Below are positions 1-4,575 of a stretch of DNA of 6,292 nt, piece by piece. Both the position numbers and the translations under genes were made by a program. The stretch lies in the NCBI GenBank assembly GCA_030040595.1, contig JASHTL010000062.1, forward strand, positions 1 to 6,292, in the 5' to 3' direction. The stretch is from Microcaldota archaeon (GTDB lineage Archaea; Micrarchaeota; Micrarchaeia; Micrarchaeales; CABMGC01). Numbering within the stretch: the first letter of the stretch is position 1; each line of letters begins with the position of its first letter. The notes under the pieces are model-generated. The model had not been told where the DNA came from. It saw nothing but the letters and a program-made list of their open reading frames with translations, and did no database searches.

Positions 1-392
1 ACAAGGCCCTTGTTCGGCTTCATGTACTTTATCGGTGCGCCAGTCCTCGCCCTTGCGTTCCTCTGGTCTGCGTCGAAAGCGCGCCATTCCGGACCTGTAT
101 CGGTTATGCTCTCCTCTATCACAAGTCCGCAGTTGTTGCAGACATACTCGCCCCTGCCGTTGTCGAAGATTATGTCCATGCTCCCGCAGCTTGTGCACTT
201 CTTGACTATCCCCATCTCGTTCCTTGCTGCGAATGAGGGTTCGGCAGGCGCGCTGCCGCTGTTTAACTCCGTTGCATATGATCTCTCTACAGCTGAAGCT
301 GACTCCTCAGCGCGTGGGCGCTGTGGGGCTTCCCTTACTGACTTTGGCACCACTCTTGCGGCGCTTATCTTTCTTTTCGATGTCTTTGCCAT
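1..392 (-). CDS. tfb: Transcription initiation factor B (TFB/TFIIB homologue), N-terminal part, cut by window start
   Basis: General archaeal transcription factor that joins TBP at the TATA box and recruits RNA polymerase. About 130 residues are visible. Residues 66-88 form the N-terminal zinc ribbon (C66-x2-C69, C85-x2-C88, with a CGLVIEE end). Residues 100-120 carry the B-reader/B-linker signature (GPEWRAFD, then RARTGAP). The two cyclin-like core repeats lie outside the window. The chosen ATG at 392 has GTGAT four bases upstream (397-401), complementary to the archaeal 16S 3' end, and TATA boxes lie further upstream. This gives an unusually long N-terminal extension of about 60 residues, basic at first (KTSKRK) and then Ser/Ala/Glu-rich and low in complexity. 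Most TFBs begin only 10-20 residues before the first cysteine. An in-frame ATG at 215 (Met60) would give a conventional length but lacks a convincing ribosome site. The family call is very firm; the start is fairly firm. Confidence 0.95.
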   Translation of the reverse strand, partial: MAKTSKRKISAARVVPKSVREAPQRPRAEESASAVERSYATELNSGSAPAEPSFAARNEMGIVKKCTSCGSMDIIFDNGRGEYVCNNCGLVIEESITDTGPEWRAFDADQRNARARTGAPIKYMKPNKGL

Positions 393-396
393 GTAT

Positions 397-401
397 ATCA
401 C
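397..401 (-). promoter_or_regulatory. Shine-Dalgarno site for TFB
   Basis: GTGAT four bases before the ATG at 392. It matches the complement of the archaeal 16S 3' end (AGGAGGTGAT). It supports the long form of TFB over a start at 215. The same GTGAT-N4-ATG layout recurs before the small gene ending at 4559. Confidence 0.5.
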
Positions 402-440
402 GCATAAATCCCCTTTCCGTCGGGGAGTATTGAAGATAAG

Positions 441-448
441 TTTTTAAA
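441..448 (-). promoter_or_regulatory. Candidate TATA box (proximal) for TFB
   Basis: TTTAAAAA on the minus strand, preceded by the purine-rich GAAAAG that could act as a BRE. Transcription would begin near 420, leaving a leader of about 28 bases before the TFB start codon, long enough to include its GTGAT site. Confidence 0.4.
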
Positions 449-658
449 CTTTTCTAGAACCAGTGATATTAGGTGGAGGATTAGATATATAAACCTTTCG
501 GTACCTTGCGTATTCAAAATACATTAGATCATATGACTTTTTAGTTAAAATGCTCCCATATCCAGGGATCTAGAGCGTTGATTGACGTATTGGATAATTT
601 CCAACATCCTCATTTACGTCGGAAACCTTCACCGGAAGTCCCGTCGATTGACGAAAGC
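449..658. other. Intergenic region between TFB and the small-gene operon
   Basis: No convincing gene. By eye the DNA is more AT-rich than the flanking genes. It contains the distal TFB promoter, a short perfect hairpin (510-522, GTATT-CAA-AATAC) and two copies of GATTGACG (579-586 and 647-654), with a related TATTGACT at 701-708. These repeats could be operator half-sites for the promoter at 659, but they are short and may be chance. The reading frame of the next gene stays open back to about 578, but its composition there is unlike coding sequence. Confidence 0.5.
486..493 (-). promoter_or_regulatory. Candidate TATA box (distal, consensus) for TFB
   Basis: TTTATATA on the minus strand matches the archaeal TATA consensus exactly and is preceded by a BRE-like CCGAAAGG. 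It predicts a start near 465 and a leader of about 70 bases for TFB. The proximal box at 441-448 is the alternative, and both could be used. The other strand reads TATATAAA, but no gene starts at a suitable distance to its right. Confidence 0.4.
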
Positions 659-666
659 TTTATAAA
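659..666 (+). promoter_or_regulatory. TATA box for the 95-aa/56-aa operon
   Basis: TTTATAAA preceded by GAAAGC as a possible BRE. Transcription is expected near 687-690, giving a leader of about 34 bases that contains the GGTGAG ribosome site at 713-718. This placement argues that translation starts at GTG 722 and not further upstream in the same open frame. Confidence 0.55.
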
Positions 667-712
667 GGAGCGTGACTACAATATTATTGCGACAGTTTGT
701 ATTGACTTTTTT

Positions 713-718
713 GGTGAG
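713..718 (+). promoter_or_regulatory. Shine-Dalgarno site deciding the GTG 722 start
   Basis: GGTGAG ends three bases before GTG 722. It is a good archaeal ribosome site and the only one along the open frame that runs from 578 to 1009, so it fixes the start of the 95-aa gene. Confidence 0.6.
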
Positions 719-721
719 AAC

Positions 722-1009
722 GTGACCGTAAGAGTTGGAAATAACAGGGGACAGCGGAGCGAGGGTTCCGAACAGACCCGGCTGCAGAGTACTATGAGAA
801 GGGACGTGGTAGAGCATCACAGCATAGGCAGGGTCTGGGAGGCAATCCATGGCAGGATCGAACTGGACAAGGCGCATGAGGCCCTTGACGGCCACATGGA
901 GGAACGCGAAGCGAAAGGCAGGAGCACCCTCAGGGACGATCTTGACCTACTGGCAGCGGTCCAGGGGCTAAACAGGCATGGCAGGTCGCAGGACCTGAGA
1001 TACGCATGA
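722..1009 (+). CDS. Small charged protein of unknown function (95 aa), first gene of a two-gene operon
   Basis: I do not recognise a family. The predicted protein is 95 residues, very rich in Arg, Glu, Asp and His, with no membrane segment and no cysteine. Residues 1-24 are polar and probably disordered. Residues 25-85 look mostly helical: heptad-like hydrophobics in RVWEAIHGRIELDKAHEAL, then LRDDLDLLAAVQGL. The start is GTG, chosen because GGTGAG lies three bases upstream and a TATA box lies at the right distance. The frame is open further upstream to about 578, but that part is AT-richer and lies before the predicted transcript start. The stop at 1007-1009 is followed after nine bases by the next start, and the stop itself is part of that gene's ribosome site, so the two are very likely cotranslated. 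Size and charge would suit a small DNA-binding, regulatory or antitoxin-like protein, but nothing in the sequence shows this. Confidence 0.65.
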   Translation: MTVRVGNNRGQRSEGSEQTRLQSTMRRDVVEHHSIGRVWEAIHGRIELDKAHEALDGHMEEREAKGRSTLRDDLDLLAAVQGLNRHGRSQDLRYA

Positions 1010-1013
1010 GGTG
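1007..1013 (+). promoter_or_regulatory. Shine-Dalgarno site of the 56-aa gene, overlapping the upstream stop codon
   Basis: TGAGGTG: the TGA stop of the 95-aa gene merges into a GAGGTG ribosome site five bases before ATG 1019. This arrangement points to translational coupling and is the main support for the short downstream gene being real. Confidence 0.6.
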
Positions 1014-1018
1014 CAACC

Positions 1019-1189
1019 ATGGAAGCCACACGCAAACTTGAGGACGAACTGGCCAAGGCCTATGACAGACGGGAGATCACGCCGACCGACTTTATGCTAC
1101 TTTCCAGAGACCTTAGAGCTGGCTATGACGAGAGCTTCCTTAGAAGCAAGCTCCATATGGCCAGGAGAGACAGGAAGGGCAGGGTCTAG
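1019..1189 (+). CDS. Very small charged protein of unknown function (56 aa), second gene of the operon
   Basis: No recognised family. It is a 56-residue, Arg/Lys/Asp/Glu-rich soluble protein without cysteines or membrane segments. It probably forms two or three helices: residues 2-18 (EATRKLEDELAKAYDRR), then a TPTDFMLLSRDLR segment after a likely helix cap at Thr21, and a strongly basic C-terminus (MARRDRKGRV). The start is supported by GAGGTG five bases upstream, overlapping the stop of the 95-aa gene. It ends 16 bases before the converging stop codon of the 425-aa gene on the other strand, with no clear terminator between them. The pair of tiny charged proteins has the shape of toxin-antitoxin or small regulator pairs, but no diagnostic motif supports that reading. 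Confidence 0.6.
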   Translation: MEATRKLEDELAKAYDRREITPTDFMLLSRDLRAGYDESFLRSKLHMARRDRKGRV

Positions 1190-1205
1190 CTATATAACAG
1201 TAGCC

Positions 1206-2483
1206 TTATGTCGAAGGACTGGCTCTGCTGCGCAATTTTACATGATGAGTGGCAACGCTGCAGGAGCACTGTCCTGACTCGAGCGATTTGCCGCAGTTGG
1301 TGCAGTTGTGAGTGTTGCCGCCTGACGCTGGCGATCCGCCAGAACCAGGTGCGTTGCTGCCCTGTGAGTTCGGAGCGCCTCCTTGGACCTGCTGTTGCGC
1401 AGGAACTTGCTGCTGAAAAGTATTGTCGATGTTGTTAACGTTGGCGTACGTTGCCTGGCCCAGGTTCGCGTAGAGACTGTCAGCCTGTGCCGCTTCCTGC
1501 CTGTGTATCTGCTCCATCAGCCTTTCTTGCGCTGCCTCAGCCTTGTTTATCCCACTGTTTTCAGCACAGAATCCGATAGTTGCAGTATTGTTGACCTGCA
1601 ATCCTATCATGGTTCTGGCACCCTGGGTATACGTGGCGTTGATGAATCCAAGTATGGACCGTATGAATTCCTTGTCCCATTGGCAAGTGGCTATGCTCTC
1701 ATCAAACTTATCGAGTTTATAGCTCTTGGTCGGATCCCACATGGTTATTACCTCGCCATTCTTGTAGAGCCATTCCATCCTGAAGAAGCTCTTGCCGAAC
1801 TTCTTCGAGGTACGGTAGGCTATTGCCCCCGTATGCCCCGGGTCCGTGAATATCGATCCCGCATCCTCTACGACCGCGCCGGTCTTGCCCCTCCGCTCGG
1901 AATGCGTTGCGATGAATTCTTCGAAGGCTCCGGGGTTATCCTTCTCTAGGGAATGCCTGTTCTCCATCACGATGCGCTCCACCGCGTTGTATACGGCGTC
2001 GACAATTCCGCGCAGCTGCTTGCCGGAGAGGGCCTGCTCCTCCATGCCGAAGCATCCGACAAGCGAGTCGTGCCTTCTCTCGAAGCTGACAGCGTTTCCG
2101 ACAATGCCGGCCAGCAGCTCGCTCTCGCCTTTTATCGCGTTTACTATCTCGAGATTCTTGCTGACCAGGTCGGGAAGGGTAAAGCTTATGACAGAGAACT
2201 TCATCACGTCCTCCTCTCCTGGCGCAGAAACGCGTTGGCCAACCATCAGCTGCAGGAACATCTTGCCGCTGTTGTTGCGGCCCTCCTTGCAGCTATCAGA
2301 CTTTTCAGTACCTGCCACCTGTTTGTGCTCCGCGTCCCTTGCCGGAGCCTTCAGATCAGGAAACACTGAAGCCTTCGGATCTGCCGGGAATACTGAGCTC
2401 CTTAAGTCCGGAAATGCCATCCTGCGCTCGCTCAGCTCGGTTGCTCTCTCAACTCTGCGCGTCCTTTGCATCAAGGTCTCCAT
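1206..2483 (-). CDS. Unknown protein with C-terminal zinc-ribbon-like motif (425 aa)
   Basis: I do not recognise the family. Residues 1-70 are charged and contain a short repeated motif (FPDL at 24-27 and 41-44, VFP at 31-33 and 40-42), probably disordered. Residues 75-310 look globular and mixed alpha/beta, with aromatic-rich strands around 220-250 (FFRMEWLYKNG, ITMWDP). Residues 312-335 are a predicted amphipathic helix rich in Glu, Ala and Gln. Residues 352-392 are a Gln, Gly, Ser and Pro linker. Residues 394-408 carry C394-x2-C397-x8-C406-x-C408, a probable small zinc ribbon, followed by a basic tail. No signal peptide or membrane span is visible. GGTGGG lies five bases before the ATG at 2483. 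The gene overlaps the end of the upstream 188-aa gene by 13 bases, and a second Met (codon 5, at 2471) forms a TGATG overlap with that stop. The two are therefore one translationally coupled unit. The zinc ribbon behind a flexible linker suggests nucleic-acid or protein binding; the main domain is unexplained. Confidence 0.8.
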   Translation of the reverse strand: METLMQRTRRVERATELSERRMAFPDLRSSVFPADPKASVFPDLKAPARDAEHKQVAGTEKSDSCKEGRNNSGKMFLQLMVGQRVSAPGEEDVMKFSVISFTLPDLVSKNLEIVNAIKGESELLAGIVGNAVSFERRHDSLVGCFGMEEQALSGKQLRGIVDAVYNAVERIVMENRHSLEKDNPGAFEEFIATHSERRGKTGAVVEDAGSIFTDPGHTGAIAYRTSKKFGKSFFRMEWLYKNGEVITMWDPTKSYKLDKFDESIATCQWDKEFIRSILGFINATYTQGARTMIGLQVNNTATIGFCAENSGINKAEAAQERLMEQIHRQEAAQADSLYANLGQATYANVNNIDNTFQQQVPAQQQVQGGAPNSQGSNAPGSGGSPASGGNTHNCTNCGKSLESGQCSCSVATHHVKLRSRASPST

Positions 2484-3037
2484 GCCATCCCACCATTCCC
2501 ATTCGTGTTTCCTATAGCTGACCGAGGTTCCTCCAGTACCCGTCTGGCTATTATAAGCGGTGCAACCTCGTGCTCGCCGCTGCCCTCTATTGAGATATAC
2601 GCGCCCCTCAGTCTCTTGTGGTAGACCCCGAACGTGAGGCGCAGATTGGTGCTAGCTATCTTAACTTTTTGCGTGTGCTCCAGATCCTCATCGTGGAACT
2701 GGGTCATGGGCTCCCTGCCGTCCCTCTCGTTCCTCACCAGCCTTGTCAGGGCCTCGAATCTGTCCTTATCACCGCGCAGATAGTAACCGGCAATGTCGGT
2801 TTCGCCCATCATCGTGCCTTCTGTCAGGAGATAGCCCCATGCAAACCCATGCTCCTGGAATGTTGCTGTCTTCGTCATGCGCCTGGCTGCTACCATCAAA
2901 GGCATATCTGCCAGTCCGTACATCCAGGCCCTATTCTTAGAGTCATCAAAATTGGCTTTTACCTCAAGTATTGCAGGGCTACCACTTGTCGTTGCAGGAA
3001 CAGGATATGCGATTCTATTTCTTGCCATGCTTCCCAT
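2471..3037 (-). CDS. Unknown soluble protein (188 aa), first gene of a coupled pair
   Basis: No recognised family. It is 188 residues, without signal peptide or membrane span. Predicted beta strands (AILEVKANF, AWGYLLTEG, AYISIEG) alternate with helices (RFEALTRLVRNER, LIIARRVLEE), suggesting one compact alpha/beta domain from about residue 10 to 172. The tail is Asn/Gly-rich. It is rich in Met and Arg and has no cysteine. The start is uncertain. ATG 3037 and ATG 3028 (Met4) are both possible and neither has a strong ribosome site. The frame stays open upstream to a TGA at 3167-3169 without ATG, GTG or TTG. The TATA box at 3188-3195 would start the message near 3166, leaving a leader of roughly 130 bases that contains the tRNA-Leu-like sequence. 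The 3' end overlaps the 425-aa gene, which implies linked expression and probably a joint role. Confidence 0.75.
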   Translation of the reverse strand: MGSMARNRIAYPVPATTSGSPAILEVKANFDDSKNRAWMYGLADMPLMVAARRMTKTATFQEHGFAWGYLLTEGTMMGETDIAGYYLRGDKDRFEALTRLVRNERDGREPMTQFHDEDLEHTQKVKIASTNLRLTFGVYHKRLRGAYISIEGSGEHEVAPLIIARRVLEEPRSAIGNTNGNGGMAWRP

Positions 3038-3099
3038 GCTCGTGGATTTACAAGGACCCAGGCAGCCTGGCTTATCCGCCGAAGCGGTATCACAGTTGC

Positions 3100-3180
3100 G
3101 GCACAGCAGTGGATTCGCACCACTTTCCCCTGGACTAGCTGGATCTGAACCCAGCGCCCTGATTGGTCAGTATATTGCGC
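3100..3180 (-). tRNA. tRNA-Leu(CAG)-like sequence, probably degenerate or a tRNA-derived fragment
   Basis: Read on the minus strand, this 81-base stretch follows the plan of a class II leucine tRNA. 3154-3138 resembles a Leu anticodon arm: CTGG and CCAG flank a loop with anticodon CAG (3147-3145) after T33, but one base of the 3' stem seems missing. 3134-3126 (TCC-AGG-GGA) fits a short variable arm. 3124-3108 is a perfect 5-bp T-stem (AGTGG/CCACT) with a 7-base loop TGCGAAT, in which the usual second T is G. The next seven bases (GCTGTGC, 3107-3101) can pair with GCGCAAT at 3180-3174 by four Watson-Crick pairs, two wobbles and one mismatch. Against a working tRNA: no T at position 8, no GG in the D-loop, a non-canonical D-arm (CTGA-CCAA-TCAG) and a C where Leu tRNAs carry A73. 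A TATA box lies only about 10 bases before its 5' end. I favour a decayed tRNA or an integration (att) remnant. Confidence 0.35.
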
Positions 3181-3187
3181 CAGAGCG

Positions 3188-3195
3188 TATATAAA
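3188..3195 (-). promoter_or_regulatory. TATA box for the 188-aa/425-aa operon
   Basis: TTTATATA on the minus strand, a full match to the archaeal consensus. It predicts transcription from about 3166, just inside the TGA that ends the upstream open frame and within the tRNA-like sequence. Read on the plus strand (TATATAAAA) it could also serve the protease gene with a leader of about 65 bases, but a better-spaced box lies at 3255-3262. Confidence 0.5.
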
Positions 3196-3201
3196 ATATG
3201 C

Positions 3202-3219
3202 GTTGCACCGGTTGCACTA
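3202..3219. repeat. Tandem 9-bp repeat between divergent promoters
   Basis: GTTGCACCG is followed directly by GTTGCACTA (seven of nine positions identical). It sits just upstream of the minus-strand TATA box at 3188-3195 and upstream of the plus-strand box at 3255-3262. The position suits binding of a regulator acting on one or both divergent promoters. Confidence 0.4.
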
Positions 3220-3254
3220 GGGGTAAAAGGATGGTAAGCAGATAGGACAAAGGC

Positions 3255-3262
3255 TTTAAAAT
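3255..3262 (+). promoter_or_regulatory. TATA box for a leaderless protease transcript
   Basis: TTTAAAAT, with AAGGC just before it. Its centre is about 22-23 bases before the GTG at 3281, the normal TATA-to-start-site distance in archaea. The transcript should therefore begin at or next to the start codon, and no ribosome site is present, both as expected for a leaderless mRNA. Confidence 0.55.
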
Positions 3263-3280
3263 TCTCTCTTCTTTTTAGTA

Positions 3281-4450
3281 GTGCGACCGGTAGAGAGCGT
3301 GCTCAGGATACTTGAGGCACACGAGATGGTGGGGATACTTGCCCTTTTCCTTATCGTGCAGTTTGCCGGATTAATGGTTGCGATGCTGACAAACCTGAGC
3401 GGCGCGACAGGAGTACTGATAAACAGGTTCGAGAACCAGCTGGGCACGTTCGCCTACGGGATAGACCTCCTGCTCATTGCGATAATCTTCCTCCTTCTTG
3501 TAAACAGGTACAGGAGGTACAACAGCAGCTTGTGGGACCACAGGCTCTTCGTCATGTTCGAGGCCACGGTGCTAGTCGTGACATCGTGGTTCGCCTTCGT
3601 CTTTCTCTTCACCGCGCTCCTTCCTCGGGATCTGCAGAACCTCTATCTGCTCATATCCCTTGCAATGGCCATAGTCGTTGTCTGGTACAGGGAAGCGAAC
3701 AGGCATGCGAAGAACATGGCGACGATAATATCGAGCATAGGCGTGGGCCTTGTCCTGGGCTTCTACTTCAGCTTCCTCTACACCATACTCATACTCGCGA
3801 TAATGGCCTTCTACGATTACGCCGCTGTCTTCATAACCAAGTCGATGATAAAGCTGGCGAACAAGTTCACCGACGAGGACGTGGCCTTCCTGGTGAGCGA
3901 GGAGGATGTGGAGGCGATACCTGAGCAGGGGATGAGCGAGGGCCAGATAAAGGAGTACCTGAACAATATGGGGAAGCGTTTCGACTACGACGATCCGCTC
4001 TTCAAGGAGGCTGTGGAGAAGAACGCGATGCCTGTGGTTTCGAGGATACAGCTCGGCGAGGGCGACCTGGGCCTGCCGCTCATGGCCGTAGTGAGCTTAT
4101 ACTTCACGTTCTCAAGCGCTTTCGCGTCCATACTGGTAATAGTAGGCGCGGCACTCGGCCTTGTTGTCACGATGCGCCTGCTCAAGAGGTACAGGAGGGC
4201 CCTGCCGGCAATACCCCCTCTCTTCTCGTTCATCTGCATCTTCGCCGGGCTCTCGCTCCTGGCTATAAGCAAGCTTACGGAGCAGCAGGCTGCGATCTTC
4301 ATAACCATAGGGATAGTGGTCTTCTTTTTCGGGCTGATGATGCGGCTGATCTCTGACAAGGCCAGGCGTGAGAGGGAGGAGAAGCTTGCTGCAGACGCAG
4401 CTCCTGCGAACAGGGCTAGGCAGGCCTCGAGGAGACCCGCGAGCCGCTGA
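3281..4450 (+). CDS. Presenilin/signal peptide peptidase-like intramembrane aspartyl protease (GxGD family)
   Basis: Predicted polytopic membrane protease that cuts transmembrane segments within the bilayer, as archaeal presenilin/SPP homologues (peptidase family A22) do. About nine hydrophobic spans fit the usual fold (around residues 15-37, 61-75, 89-113, 119-136, 147-163, 165-184, 262-285, 308-330 and 336-355). Catalytic motifs are in the right order: YD in span 6 (Y178-D179), G259-E260-G261-D262 at the start of span 7, and PAIP (309-312), the PAL-type motif before span 8. A charged cytosolic loop of about 70 residues (190-257) separates the two catalytic aspartates, as is usual in the family. 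The C-terminal 35 residues are basic and probably disordered. At 389 aa the length is somewhat above typical archaeal members. The start is GTG 3281, supported by the TATA spacing; an internal ATG (Met16) would remove only a short hydrophilic N-terminus. The 3' end overlaps the small membrane gene on the opposite strand by 35 bases. Confidence 0.9.
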   Translation: MRPVESVLRILEAHEMVGILALFLIVQFAGLMVAMLTNLSGATGVLINRFENQLGTFAYGIDLLLIAIIFLLLVNRYRRYNSSLWDHRLFVMFEATVLVVTSWFAFVFLFTALLPRDLQNLYLLISLAMAIVVVWYREANRHAKNMATIISSIGVGLVLGFYFSFLYTILILAIMAFYDYAAVFITKSMIKLANKFTDEDVAFLVSEEDVEAIPEQGMSEGQIKEYLNNMGKRFDYDDPLFKEAVEKNAMPVVSRIQLGEGDLGLPLMAVVSLYFTFSSAFASILVIVGAALGLVVTMRLLKRYRRALPAIPPLFSFICIFAGLSLLAISKLTEQQAAIFITIGIVVFFFGLMMRLISDKARREREEKLAADAAPANRARQASRRPASR

Positions 4451-4559
4451 CTGACCCGTTCCTGTTCTTCCTGGGGCTTCTCATCGAGAGATAGCCGAAT
4501 ACTATTGCAGCAACTGCCGGGATCGCGATAACTACAATGTTTGATAATCCTGTTGGCAT
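4416..4559 (-). CDS. Tiny single-span membrane protein (47 aa)
   Basis: It has a very short polar N-terminus (MPTGLSN), then one hydrophobic segment at residues 8-25 (IVVIAIPAVAAIVFGYL), then a strongly basic Ser/Arg/Asn-rich tail (SMRSPRKNRN and on). By the positive-inside rule the tail is cytosolic. GTGAT lies four bases before ATG 4559 (4564-4568), the same layout as the TFB gene; an ATG two codons earlier (4565) falls inside this site. It begins 16 bases after the stop of the surface-protein gene on the same strand and is probably cotranscribed with it. Its last 35 bases lie opposite the 3' end of the protease gene. The function is unknown. The hydrophobic segment and basic tail resemble the anchor of the adjacent surface protein, so an accessory role at the membrane is conceivable. 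Its small size and antisense overlap leave some doubt that it is real. Confidence 0.55.
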   Translation of the reverse strand: MPTGLSNIVVIAIPAVAAIVFGYLSMRSPRKNRNGSVSGSRVSSRPA

Positions 4560-4563
4560 ATGC

Positions 4564-4568
4564 ATCAC
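4564..4568 (-). promoter_or_regulatory. Shine-Dalgarno site of the 47-aa gene
   Basis: GTGAT, four bases before ATG 4559, complementary to the archaeal 16S 3' end. It selects 4559 over the in-frame ATG at 4565 as the start. Confidence 0.45.
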
Positions 4569-4575
4569 TTAATGT

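Noticed and set aside
10..447. Plus-strand open frame of 145 codons at the left edge
   Set aside because: It lies opposite the TFB gene, whose zinc ribbon and B-reader motif are unmistakable on the minus strand.
510..522. Perfect 5-bp hairpin GTATT-CAA-AATAC
   Set aside because: It is too short and AT-rich to be stable, has no T-run after it, and is easily expected by chance in AT-rich intergenic DNA.
578..721. Upstream extension of the 95-aa gene to a TTG at 578
   Set aside because: The segment is AT-richer, has no ribosome site and lies largely before the TATA box at 659. GGTGAG before GTG 722 explains the start better.
1190..1205. TATA-like TATATAAC in the gap between the converging genes
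   Set aside because: It sits between two stop codons and no gene starts at a suitable distance on either strand.
1383..2517. Several plus-strand open frames opposite the 425-aa gene
   Set aside because: They are mirror frames of a longer minus-strand gene that has a good ribosome site, coupling to its upstream neighbour and a zinc-ribbon end.
2618..3194. Plus-strand open frames opposite the 188-aa gene and its leader
   Set aside because: They have no ribosome sites or promoter spacing and run across both coding and promoter DNA of the minus-strand operon.
3198..3245. Tiny plus-strand frame starting ATGCGTTGC with a CxxC motif (15 codons)
   Set aside because: Its ATG begins right after the TATA box at 3188-3195, before any expected transcript start, and it has no ribosome site.
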